Assembly: GCA_946478765.1 (NCBI GenBank)
Contig: CAMLDH010000265.1
Span: 1 to 5,732 of the forward strand
Reading direction: 5' to 3'
Source: an uncultured Oxalobacteraceae bacterium
GTDB lineage: Bacteria > Pseudomonadota > Gammaproteobacteria > Burkholderiales > Burkholderiaceae
DNA length: 5,732 bases
Shown: piece after piece, positions 1 through 5,732 of the stretch
Position numbering within the stretch: position 1 is the stretch's first letter
How the letters are laid out: the number at the start of each line of letters is the position of its first letter
Position numbers and translations under genes: made by a program
Notes under the pieces: generated by a model
What the model was told of the DNA's origin: nothing
The model's input: the letters and a program-made list of their open reading frames with translations, nothing else
The model's database searches: none

Positions 1-273
1 CCGCTCGACCGTGATGGCGTTGCCGGGAAGGTAACGCACGACGTCGCCGATGAAGGGCAGTGCGCTTTCTTCCTCCATTTCGGGCGGCGCACGATATGGT
101 TCGTTCGCTGCCTCGCTTCGTTGCGGCGCTGCGTGATCGGAGATGGCCTGCGGCGCCGGCCGATCCGGCTCGCCGCGCATTGCGTTGGCCAGTTCACGCG
201 CGGAACTGGCTTCATGGAGCCGGGCGATAACAGGCGTTTCGCCCTGCACAAAAAGGTCGTGGGAATATGCCAT
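1..273 (-). CDS. N-terminus of a third synthase protein, probable PKS dehydratase-containing subunit (truncated by window edge)
   Basis: Ninety-one codons are open from ATG at 273-271 to the window edge without a stop. Residues 1-33 (MAYSHDLFVQGETPVIARLH and onward) look like a small helical segment I do not recognise. Residues 34-69 form a Pro/Ala/Glu-rich linker. Residues 71-91 (ALPFIGDVVRYLPGNAITVE, then Arg) resemble the entry to hotdog-type PKS dehydratase domains, where a 'PF.G.V....PG..I.V.R' strand pattern precedes the catalytic His. That His would lie outside the window. The ATG overlaps the TGA of the type III PKS gene (ATGA), and only a weak GGAA lies upstream, so translation probably depends on coupling. 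The context suggests it supplies the dehydratase, and perhaps enoylreductase, missing from the KS-AT-ACP-KR protein, as ArsD may do in Azotobacter. The gene is sure; the dehydratase call rests on about 20 residues. Confidence 0.8.
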   Translation of the reverse strand, partial: MAYSHDLFVQGETPVIARLHEASSARELANAMRGEPDRPAPQAISDHAAPQRSEAANEPYRAPPEMEEESALPFIGDVVRYLPGNAITVER

Positions 274-275
274 CA
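271..275 (-). other. Stop/start overlap (TGATGG context, ATGA) coupling type III PKS and third gene
   Basis: The TGA of the type III PKS (275-273) shares its final A with the A of the next ATG (273-271). With only a weak GGAA about ten bases upstream, re-initiation by the terminating ribosome is the likely start mechanism. This ties the amounts of the two proteins together. Confidence 0.8.
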
Positions 276-1493
276 GATTTTTTCCAGGACTAGTCCGGTT
301 ACCGTCAAGCCGGGCCCGAACCCGAGCGACACGATGCGTGTGCCCGCCTCAATTCTCTTGTCTTCCAGAATGCCTTTCAGGATGTGCGGGATCGTTGCCG
401 AGGACATGTTGCCGTTCTCTTGAAAGACCTTTTTGCTGATGGCGACCTGCTCATCCTGCAAGGCCAGCTCGTGTTGAATGTGTTCCACGATTTTCGGCCC
501 GCCCGGATGAATCGCAAACATGAGCGCATGCTTCTCCCGTTCGAAATCGATGCCGATCCTGCGCAGCAGCGCTATGACAAAGGCGCGTACATGGCGTTTG
601 ATGACGACCGGCACCATCACCGACAGGGTCATCCGGAACTGGTGCGCGGCAGGCACCCAAGTCATGTCGTCGGCTGAATCGGGCAGCAGGTGCTCGTTGA
701 ACGCGAGGATGCGCAGACCACGGAGTCCCTGCTTGCGCGCATAGTCGTCGGTGCAGACCGAATACTTGATGAAGCCATCGGCGAACAGGGTCATCGTGAT
801 AATGTTTTCCACGCTCGAATCTTCGATGTTATGGTGCCCCGAGAGCAGCTCCGTGTGAACGATGTCCACACGTTGCCGCGGCGGCGTTGCCGAAAAATGC
901 GAGGAGGCCAGAAAGCCGTGCGCCATCTTGATGGCCGGGAATGCGCCGTAACAGCCCATGTGATAACTGTGGGTGACCGTGGTGTCGAACCACTCTTTCT
1001 GCGCGACCATGCGCTCGACAGGACTCGGCGCGAGATAGCCGGAACAGGTCACGTGGATCAGGTCATCCGGTGCGGTTGCGACGCCGCCGTACATGTCGGT
1101 CAGGCAGTCGCCGACAATTTTTCCATAACTGGCGTGACGTTCCTTGATGTCCGCCCCTTTGGTGTCATTGGAATCGGCATACAAGCGCAGGTGCTTGTGC
1201 TCCGGCTCCGCCAGCACCAGCTCGCCATCGGAGAAACGAATATCCCTGAGGCGCGGAAAAAGCACCAATTGCCGGCGATTGATCTGGTCGGCCGACACCG
1301 CGTATTTTGCAAATTTCGCGCGCATCTCGTGCAGCGCCCCGCGCATGCCTTCCTTGCTCTGAATGTTGTGGCTCTTGCAGTATCCCCGGGCCAGGCCATA
1401 GGCGGAAATTTCCAATGCAATGCGCTGGCCCACGGGTTTGGCGATCCGCGCCGGCCGGAAGTCAACGAGGACGGGATTGAGGGTAGTGCTCAT
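273..1493 (-). CDS. Type III polyketide synthase (chalcone/stilbene synthase superfamily; alkylresorcinol/alkylpyrone synthase candidate)
   Basis: A 406-residue enzyme, normal length for homodimeric type III PKSs. These extend an acyl starter with malonyl-CoA and cyclise the product to a resorcinol, pyrone or similar ring. The catalytic triad is visible: Cys181 in HMGCYGAFPA, His329 in AIHPGGPKI, and Asn362 in ENGNMSSAT. The His-Asn spacing of 33 equals that of plant chalcone synthase (303/336). The C-terminal GFGPGLTV signature is at 391-398. The region usually written LFGDGAA is LFADGFIKYSV here (236-246), an unusual variant. The ATG at 1493 is chosen for an AAGGAG site 7 bases upstream. 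The gene lies 69 bases after the type I synthase and overlaps the next gene by ATGA, so co-transcription is expected. By analogy with Azotobacter ArsB/ArsC, its starter is probably a long acyl chain carried on the ACP of the upstream protein. Ring type and chain length cannot be predicted from what is visible. Confidence 0.95.
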   Translation of the reverse strand: MSTTLNPVLVDFRPARIAKPVGQRIALEISAYGLARGYCKSHNIQSKEGMRGALHEMRAKFAKYAVSADQINRRQLVLFPRLRDIRFSDGELVLAEPEHKHLRLYADSNDTKGADIKERHASYGKIVGDCLTDMYGGVATAPDDLIHVTCSGYLAPSPVERMVAQKEWFDTTVTHSYHMGCYGAFPAIKMAHGFLASSHFSATPPRQRVDIVHTELLSGHHNIEDSSVENIITMTLFADGFIKYSVCTDDYARKQGLRGLRILAFNEHLLPDSADDMTWVPAAHQFRMTLSVMVPVVIKRHVRAFVIALLRRIGIDFEREKHALMFAIHPGGPKIVEHIQHELALQDEQVAISKKVFQENGNMSSATIPHILKGILEDKRIEAGTRIVSLGFGPGLTVTGLVLEKI

Positions 1494-1501
1494 CTGAAAC
1501 G

Positions 1502-1507
1502 CTCCTT
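1502..1507 (-). promoter_or_regulatory. Ribosome binding site of the type III PKS gene
   Basis: On the minus strand AAGGAG (within AGAAGGAG, 1509-1502) sits 7 bases before the ATG at 1493-1491. It is the strongest conventional site in the window and fixes the start of the type III PKS. The 69-base gap (1562-1494) between the type I stop and this ATG shows no convincing promoter or terminator, so the two genes are probably one transcript. Confidence 0.85.
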
Positions 1508-1562
1508 CTTTGATATAGGGGACGTCATCGGCCCGGATCGGGGCCGACGGCGATTTGCCCCG

Positions 1563-4500
1563 TTATTGGCCGCGGCGCAGCATGGCAATTTGCCGGATAC
1601 TCGACGAAATGACGAGTTCAGGTTTGCCGCGTGCACCGCGCGCCAGTTCTTCGAAAAAATGGCGCCGCCCGATCTCAGCGGGTATGGGCCGGATCGACCG
1701 TGCCGCGTATTGCTTGCGCAATTCATCGCTGACCATGCCGGCATCCCACGGTCCCCAGTTGATTGAGACGGCATGCACCTGCGGCCAGCTGTGACTGAGG
1801 CGGCCGGCCAACTTGTTCAATACCTCGTTGGCGGCGCTGTAATCGCATTGGCCGACGTTGCCGAAGCGACCGGCGACCGAGGAAAAGAATGCGATGAACT
1901 TCAGGCTCGAACTCTGCAATTTTTTTGCCAGCACGAGTGCCGGCGCCACTTTGGTGTCGAACACGGCATCGAAGGATTCGACGGATTTGTCGCCGATCAG
2001 CTTGTCACCGATCACGCCGGCGCCATGCAGTACGCCATCGATGCGTCCCCAGCGCGCGTATATGTCGTCGATCAGGTTTTCAAAACCGGCCGCATCGCGC
2101 ACATCCAGACAGTGGTATTCGACCTCGGCCGCGGTGGCCCGCATGGCGGCCAGATTGGCCTTGATCTGGCGGTTCTTCAGAATCCGTTTGAGCGCGCTGT
2201 CGACTTGCGCCGGCGTCACCTTGCCGTGCCGGGCGCGCATCTCCCGGATCAGGAATTGTTTCAATTCAGCCGCATCTGTCATGCTGCGAATCGGTTCCGC
2301 TTCTTCCTCGGGCAGCGCACTGCGTCCGACCACCACCAGCCGCGGACGATACTTCTCGGCCAACATGCGGGTAATGTCGGCCGTAATGCCATAGGCGCCA
2401 CCGGTGACCAGAAGGACTGCACCAGCGTCCAGCGTCAAGGTGGACAGGTCATGGCTGGCGAGGCCGTTGGATGCCAGGCCGATCCTCCAGCGCCCCTGCG
2501 CCGTGTATCCGACCTCGACATCCGGATCCGCACTGCGCATCTCCGTCAATACCTGCGCCGCCAGCCAGTCGGCATCCAGCCCGGGCGCGGCATCGATGCA
2601 CTTGACCCGCAACGCCGGCCACTCCCGTGCGACCGACTTGGCGACGCCCAATGTACCCGCGCTGCCGACTGGAAAGGCGCGCGAGCGGCTGAGCCCGAAT
2701 TGTCCGTCGAAGGACGTCACGTTGATCAGCCATCCGGCGCCAGCGCGGGCGCTGGACTTCAAGTCCGGTTCCAATACCTTCAACAATAGAAACAAGGCAC
2801 GCGCATCGTTGCGTTGTTCGTCCAGCAGCGTGTCGCTCTCTTCAGCGGCGCCCATGAGGTTGATCACGATGCCGGCCGGCTCATCGGAAGCGGCCAGCAG
2901 GTCGCGTAGTTGCTGAACGGATTGAAGCGAAGAAAAATCGACTTCGTAGCGGTGTTCATCCAAGGCGCGCGTCGCCGTGCCGGGGATGAGCTGGCGCACG
3001 CAATGGCCTCGGCTCGCAAACGCCGTATGAAAGGCGGTGCAGAGACTCGACACCGCACCGATCAGCAGGATCGGAGAGCGTATCGGCAAGTCGGTTGCTG
3101 CTGCGTCGGCGTCAACCTGTGCAGCAATCGCCTGGACCACGTAGCACTGGACCGGATCGGCCTGGCTTGCAGTGTCGTTCGACTCCACCCTCTCACTGCG
3201 CGTAGAGAGTGGAGTCAGGGCTTTTTTTGAGGGGATGGCCTCCTCGTTTTCACTGCCGGGTTTATGCAATAGCCGCTCGTACCAGGCAAGAATTTCATTC
3301 AAGGTCTTGAGCCCCGACAGCTCCTCGATGACGGTTTCTTCGTCGCGTTCGCCGAGCAGGCTGTATTGATTCGTGAGGCCACTGAAGATCTCGATCCGTT
3401 TGATGGAATCGATGCCCAGGTCGGCCTCCATGTGGGCGTCGAGATCGAGCATGTCCACGGGATATCCGGTGCGTTCCGAGACCGCCCGCAATAGTTCAGC
3501 CTTGAATTCGGCAGCCGGCGCCAGGGTGGCGAGAGGGCTGCCACTGCCTTTCGTGTCGGAAACCGGTCTTTGTGACGGGGTGGCCACAGAGTTGGACAGT
3601 TCGGCATGTGTCCCGATGACTGCCAGCTGTTTCGGCAAAACGGGCGTGCGTGGTACCGTGCCGAGCATGACTGGCGACTCGTCCGGGGCTGCCTGGGCAG
3701 GCGGCAGAGGCGCCATCTGCGCTGCATTGGCTGGCACCGGCATCGGTATGATCTGCCTCGCAGGTTCCGGCACGGGCTCTAGCGGGACTCTGGTGAGGTG
3801 TACCTGGAAGTCCAGGAAATGGCGCAAGCTGCGCAGCTGCTCGCATTGCAAATCCACAAGCTGCCCGAATCCGTGCTGGATCTGGGCGAATTGGGACTCT
3901 GAGTATCGGGCATGTACGGCTTGCGGGCTGGCGCTTGCCGCCATTGCCCCCTCCCGTACTAGTGCATCTCGTTTCATGATGTTTCTCCTGTTGTGAATAG
4001 GTGAAGGGCTGATGGGTGCCGGCGGCGGTGGTTCAACCGTTGGCCGGATCGTGTGAACAGGAGGGCGCTCGGCAACCGGTGGCGCGACCTCCGCCGGCTT
4101 TGCAGTCCTTGGCGTCGGAAGTGGTGCGGTCTTTCGAGGGGGCGCATACCATGGCGCAGCCCGGCCGCCGTTGACGCGCCATACCAGTGCTCTAGGCTTG
4201 GCCTGCTTGCGCGCTTGGGCCAACACGTCGTCCACGCTGCATTCGTCGAGTCCGCGGCCGGCAAACCACGGCGCAAGGTGGACCGGGAGTCCGATCGCCA
4301 GCGCCTGTGTCAGCAGGTTCGCGAGTTGCAGCCAGCCGGAACGGCCAGGCGCGTCGATTGCCAGCGTGGTGTGTGGCCTGTCGCCCAGGATGCCGTCCAC
4401 CAAACCGCTCAGCACCAGTCCGGGGCCGCATTCAATGAACACGCGTGCGCCGGCCTTGTAGAGCGCATTGATTTCATCCGTAAATCTGACCGGTTCTGCA

Positions 4501-5732
4501 ATATGCCGCGCCAGGAGCGCGCGTAACTGGCTGCTCGCCTGCGGATAGGGCGCCGCAGTGGTATTGGAATACATCGGAACCTTAGGCGCATGGAACTTGA
4601 CCTTGGCCAGTTCGGCGGCCAGCGCATCGCGCACGCCGGCCATGATGTCGCAATGAAAGGCGACGCTTACCGGCAGCTTCTTGATGCGCAGCCCGTCTTG
4701 GGCCAACACCTTCACCGCAGCGTCGATTGCCTCGGTTGCGCCGGCAATGATGGTCTGGTCCGGCGCATTCAGATTGGCGATGCTGACGCCGAGGCCATGC
4801 CGGGCGATCGCAGCCGCCACTCGTTCGCCGTCGGCATCGAGGGCCGCCATCGCACTTGCCGGCGCCGTTGCCGACAGCCGCCCGCGGACCTGGGACAGGC
4901 GCAGCAGATCGTCGCGCGTGATCGCGCCCGCCGCGCACAGTGCGACATATTCGCCGTAGCTATGACCGGCCACAAAGTCGGGGCGCAGGCCGTAGCCTGT
5001 AAGCACCTCGAAGGCGGCCATGCCGACCATACCCAAAGCGGGTTGCGCGATTTCGGTTGCGTTCAATGCCTGCTGCTGGGCCTTGCGCTCCGCATCGCTG
5101 AAGACAGGCAAAGGATAGATGAAGCTGGATAGCGGTTGACCCGGCGCTGGGCCAGGCTCTTCGCCGGGAGGGGCGGATTGCACGAAGAATTTGTGCAGCG
5201 AGGGCAGCGCCACCACGAGATCGCGCAGCATATTGATTTTCTGGGAACCCTGGCCGGGAAAGAGGAAACACACACGGCCGATGTCGTCGGTGCTTTCCCG
5301 ATAGTAGAGTGACGGCGGCTGCTTGATTTCCGCGTGATCGGACAATAATTCGAGAACACGCGCGAGCTTCTGTTTGAGATCCGGGACCGAGGCGGCAATC
5401 AGCGTGAGCCGGCACGGATGTCCGCCATTCGCACGCCGGATAACATGCTGTTCGCGGTACAGGGAGTAGGCAAGCTGCGCGAGGTCGATCTGTTCCGGAT
5501 GATCCAGTCCTTGCAGCAATCGCCGGACGGCGCCTTCGATCTCGGCGCGGGTCGCGCCCGCAAAGGCGAATATTTCGGCCTCGCGGGGATTCAGGTTGAC
5601 CGCATCGGCGGCGCGGTAGGCGCCGGTATATTCCGCCAGCACGGTATGGAAATTGGTGCCGCCAAAGCCGAATGCACTGACGCCGCAGTTGCGCGGATGA
5701 TCGCGTCCGTCGTGCAGCCTCTTCTGCGCCTC
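1563..5732 (-). CDS. Type I polyketide/fatty acid synthase, KS(tail)-AT-ACP-KR, 5' end outside window (ArsA/PfaA/HglE-like)
   Basis: Iterative-type multidomain synthase, probably cytosolic, that loads malonyl units, condenses them and reduces the beta-keto group. The frame is open to the window edge, so residue 1 here is the codon at 5732-5730; the GTG at 5642 is an internal Val. Residues 17-29 carry the C-terminal KS signature GVSAFGFGGTNFH; the KS active site lies outside. AT spans about 153-460: PGQGSQ at 159-164, GHSYGE with nucleophile Ser258, Arg283 25 residues later, and AFH ending at His360, which suits malonyl specificity. A long linker follows with Pro-rich tracts (about 530-580 and 650-680) around a helical stretch (about 605-650). 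The single ACP has DLGIDSIKR with phosphopantetheine Ser776. KR spans about 885-1389: TGGAYGITA (1110-1118), Lys1261, Ser1285, Tyr1298, Asn1302 and INWGPWD. Stop TAA is at 1565-1563. The linkers hold candidate internal starts and a frameshift signal. ArsA-like is inferred from domain order and neighbours. Confidence 0.95.
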   Translation of the reverse strand, partial: EAQKRLHDGRDHPRNCGVSAFGFGGTNFHTVLAEYTGAYRAADAVNLNPREAEIFAFAGATRAEIEGAVRRLLQGLDHPEQIDLAQLAYSLYREQHVIRRANGGHPCRLTLIAASVPDLKQKLARVLELLSDHAEIKQPPSLYYRESTDDIGRVCFLFPGQGSQKINMLRDLVVALPSLHKFFVQSAPPGEEPGPAPGQPLSSFIYPLPVFSDAERKAQQQALNATEIAQPALGMVGMAAFEVLTGYGLRPDFVAGHSYGEYVALCAAGAITRDDLLRLSQVRGRLSATAPASAMAALDADGERVAAAIARHGLGVSIANLNAPDQTIIAGATEAIDAAVKVLAQDGLRIKKLPVSVAFHCDIMAGVRDALAAELAKVKFHAPKVPMYSNTTAAPYPQASSQLRALLARHIAEPVRFTDEINALYKAGARVFIECGPGLVLSGLVDGILGDRPHTTLAIDAPGRSGWLQLANLLTQALAIGLPVHLAPWFAGRGLDECSVDDVLAQARKQAKPRALVWRVNGGRAAPWYAPPRKTAPLPTPRTAKPAEVAPPVAERPPVHTIRPTVEPPPPAPISPSPIHNRRNIMKRDALVREGAMAASASPQAVHARYSESQFAQIQHGFGQLVDLQCEQLRSLRHFLDFQVHLTRVPLEPVPEPARQIIPMPVPANAAQMAPLPPAQAAPDESPVMLGTVPRTPVLPKQLAVIGTHAELSNSVATPSQRPVSDTKGSGSPLATLAPAAEFKAELLRAVSERTGYPVDMLDLDAHMEADLGIDSIKRIEIFSGLTNQYSLLGERDEETVIEELSGLKTLNEILAWYERLLHKPGSENEEAIPSKKALTPLSTRSERVESNDTASQADPVQCYVVQAIAAQVDADAAATDLPIRSPILLIGAVSSLCTAFHTAFASRGHCVRQLIPGTATRALDEHRYEVDFSSLQSVQQLRDLLAASDEPAGIVINLMGAAEESDTLLDEQRNDARALFLLLKVLEPDLKSSARAGAGWLINVTSFDGQFGLSRSRAFPVGSAGTLGVAKSVAREWPALRVKCIDAAPGLDADWLAAQVLTEMRSADPDVEVGYTAQGRWRIGLASNGLASHDLSTLTLDAGAVLLVTGGAYGITADITRMLAEKYRPRLVVVGRSALPEEEAEPIRSMTDAAELKQFLIREMRARHGKVTPAQVDSALKRILKNRQIKANLAAMRATAAEVEYHCLDVRDAAGFENLIDDIYARWGRIDGVLHGAGVIGDKLIGDKSVESFDAVFDTKVAPALVLAKKLQSSSLKFIAFFSSVAGRFGNVGQCDYSAANEVLNKLAGRLSHSWPQVHAVSINWGPWDAGMVSDELRKQYAARSIRPIPAEIGRRHFFEELARGARGKPELVISSSIRQIAMLRRGQ
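3181..3244 (-). promoter_or_regulatory. Candidate programmed -1 ribosomal frameshift signal (dnaX-like) in ACP-KR linker
   Basis: Seen on the minus strand: AGGAGG at 3244-3239; a 10-base spacer; seven A at 3228-3222 read as TCA AAA AAA GCC, so the heptamer is in the A AAA AAA phase needed for tandem -1 slippage; a 5-base spacer GCCCT; then a hairpin with arms 3216-3204 and 3193-3181. The arms give 8 Watson-Crick pairs, one U-G, 4 more pairs, and a 10-base loop. In the -1 frame the next codons read SPDSTLYAQ and then TGA at 3195-3193. The product would keep KS-AT-ACP, end 9 residues after Lys837 and lack the whole KR. The same three elements at these spacings are known from E. coli dnaX. Function here is inferred. 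Transcriptional slippage on the A7 run would also shift the frame. Confidence 0.55.
3190..3207 (-). other. Inner stem and loop of the linker hairpin, containing the -1 frame stop
   Basis: The inner four pairs (CTCT 3207-3204 with AGAG 3193-3190) close a 10-base loop at 3203-3194. The -1 frame TGA (3195-3193) spans the loop-stem boundary, so a shifted ribosome terminates while opening this hairpin. Position 3208/3189 is U-G in the minus-strand RNA but A-C in a plus-strand RNA, so the continuous 13-bp stem forms only in the PKS mRNA. Confidence 0.5.
3942..3954 (-). promoter_or_regulatory. Second candidate internal start in AT-ACP linker
   Basis: GGAGG at 3954-3950, a 5-base spacer and ATG at 3944-3942 (Met597) lie in the same frame, 33 bases after the first candidate. 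The product would begin MAASASPQAVHARY and also contain ACP-KR. G-rich runs in a GC-rich gene can mimic such sites, so this one is weaker on its own than the site at 3989-3975. Confidence 0.3.
3975..3989 (-). promoter_or_regulatory. Candidate internal translation start in AT-ACP linker (first of two)
   Basis: AGGAG at 3989-3985, a 7-base spacer and ATG at 3977-3975 (Met586 in visible numbering) lie in frame in a locally A-rich stretch, right after a Pro-rich linker. The downstream residues start MKRDALVREG, which reads like a natural N-terminus. Initiation here would give an 804-residue ACP-KR protein without KS or AT. It may instead be the relic of a start codon from before a KS-AT gene fused to an ACP-KR gene. 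No expression evidence is available. Confidence 0.4.

Noticed and set aside
278..283. A6 run at the end of the type III PKS gene as a slip site fusing it to the next protein
   Set aside because: The codons GAA AAA ATC are not in tandem-slip phase and no stimulatory hairpin was seen. The ATGA overlap already explains how the next gene is translated.
1530..1545. Small inverted repeat GGCCC/GGGCC in the gap before the type III PKS
   Set aside because: Only five GC pairs around a six-base loop and no T tract after it on either strand; too weak for a terminator and expected by chance at this composition.
690..1766. Long plus-strand open frame of 358 codons
   Set aside because: It lies antisense to the type III PKS and the end of the type I gene, has no recognisable motif and reads Arg/His/Asp-rich, as expected for the complement of a GC-rich coding region.
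1773..2789. Long plus-strand open frame of 338 codons
   Set aside because: It is antisense to the KR domain, whose motifs are unmistakable on the minus strand; no domain or credible ribosome binding site supports it.
3181..3228. Hairpin followed by seven T on the plus strand, as an intrinsic terminator
   Set aside because: The T run starts 5 bases after the stem rather than abutting it, the plus-strand stem has an A-C mismatch, and there is no plus-strand gene to terminate. An antisense terminator cannot be fully excluded, but the minus-strand reading explains more of the structure.
5640..5642. GTG at 5642 as the true start of the type I synthase
   Set aside because: The same frame continues upstream to the window edge and encodes the conserved KS tail GVSAFGFGGTNFH, so the GTG is an internal valine codon.

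Overview
The window is a stretch of a minus-strand lipid or polyketide operon. By eye it is GC-rich (about 60%), with tightly packed genes and clear Shine-Dalgarno sites. This suits a Pseudomonadota (proteobacterial) genome, but nothing visible fixes the genus. Transcription runs from high to low coordinates, and there is no RNA gene, insertion sequence, CRISPR array or convincing terminator.

Layout in transcription order: (1) 5732-1563, the last 1389 residues of a large type I polyketide/fatty acid synthase. Its ketosynthase (KS) tail enters from outside the window and is followed by acyltransferase (AT), one acyl carrier protein (ACP) and ketoreductase (KR). (2) After a 69-base gap with a strong ribosome binding site, 1493-273, a complete 406-residue type III (chalcone synthase-like) polyketide synthase with an intact Cys-His-Asn triad. 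(3) Overlapping it as ATGA, 273-1, the first 91 residues of a third protein that runs out of the window. Its last 20 or so residues look like the entry to a PKS dehydratase-type domain.

The arrangement (type I synthase, type III synthase, second type I-like protein) recalls the Azotobacter vinelandii ars operon. There, ArsA and ArsD build long acyl chains that pass from the ArsA ACP directly to the type III enzymes ArsB and ArsC, giving alkylresorcinols and alkylpyrones. The inferred role here is an acyl chain made by proteins 1 and 3 and capped with an aromatic or pyrone head by protein 2, i.e. a phenolic lipid. The actual product cannot be read from the sequence.

The most striking observation lies inside the type I gene, in the ACP-KR linker (3244-3181). 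It is a dnaX-like set of frameshift elements: an SD-like AGGAGG, then 10 bases, then an in-phase A AAA AAA slippery heptamer, then 5 bases, then a 13-bp hairpin. The -1 frame stops within ten codons, so slippage would release a KS-AT-ACP protein lacking its KR. A second signal is a pair of in-frame ribosome binding site plus ATG units in the AT-ACP linker (3989-3942). These could start a separate ACP-KR protein or mark an old gene-fusion seam. Together they suggest one gene may yield several domain subsets; this is inference and needs comparative and experimental tests.
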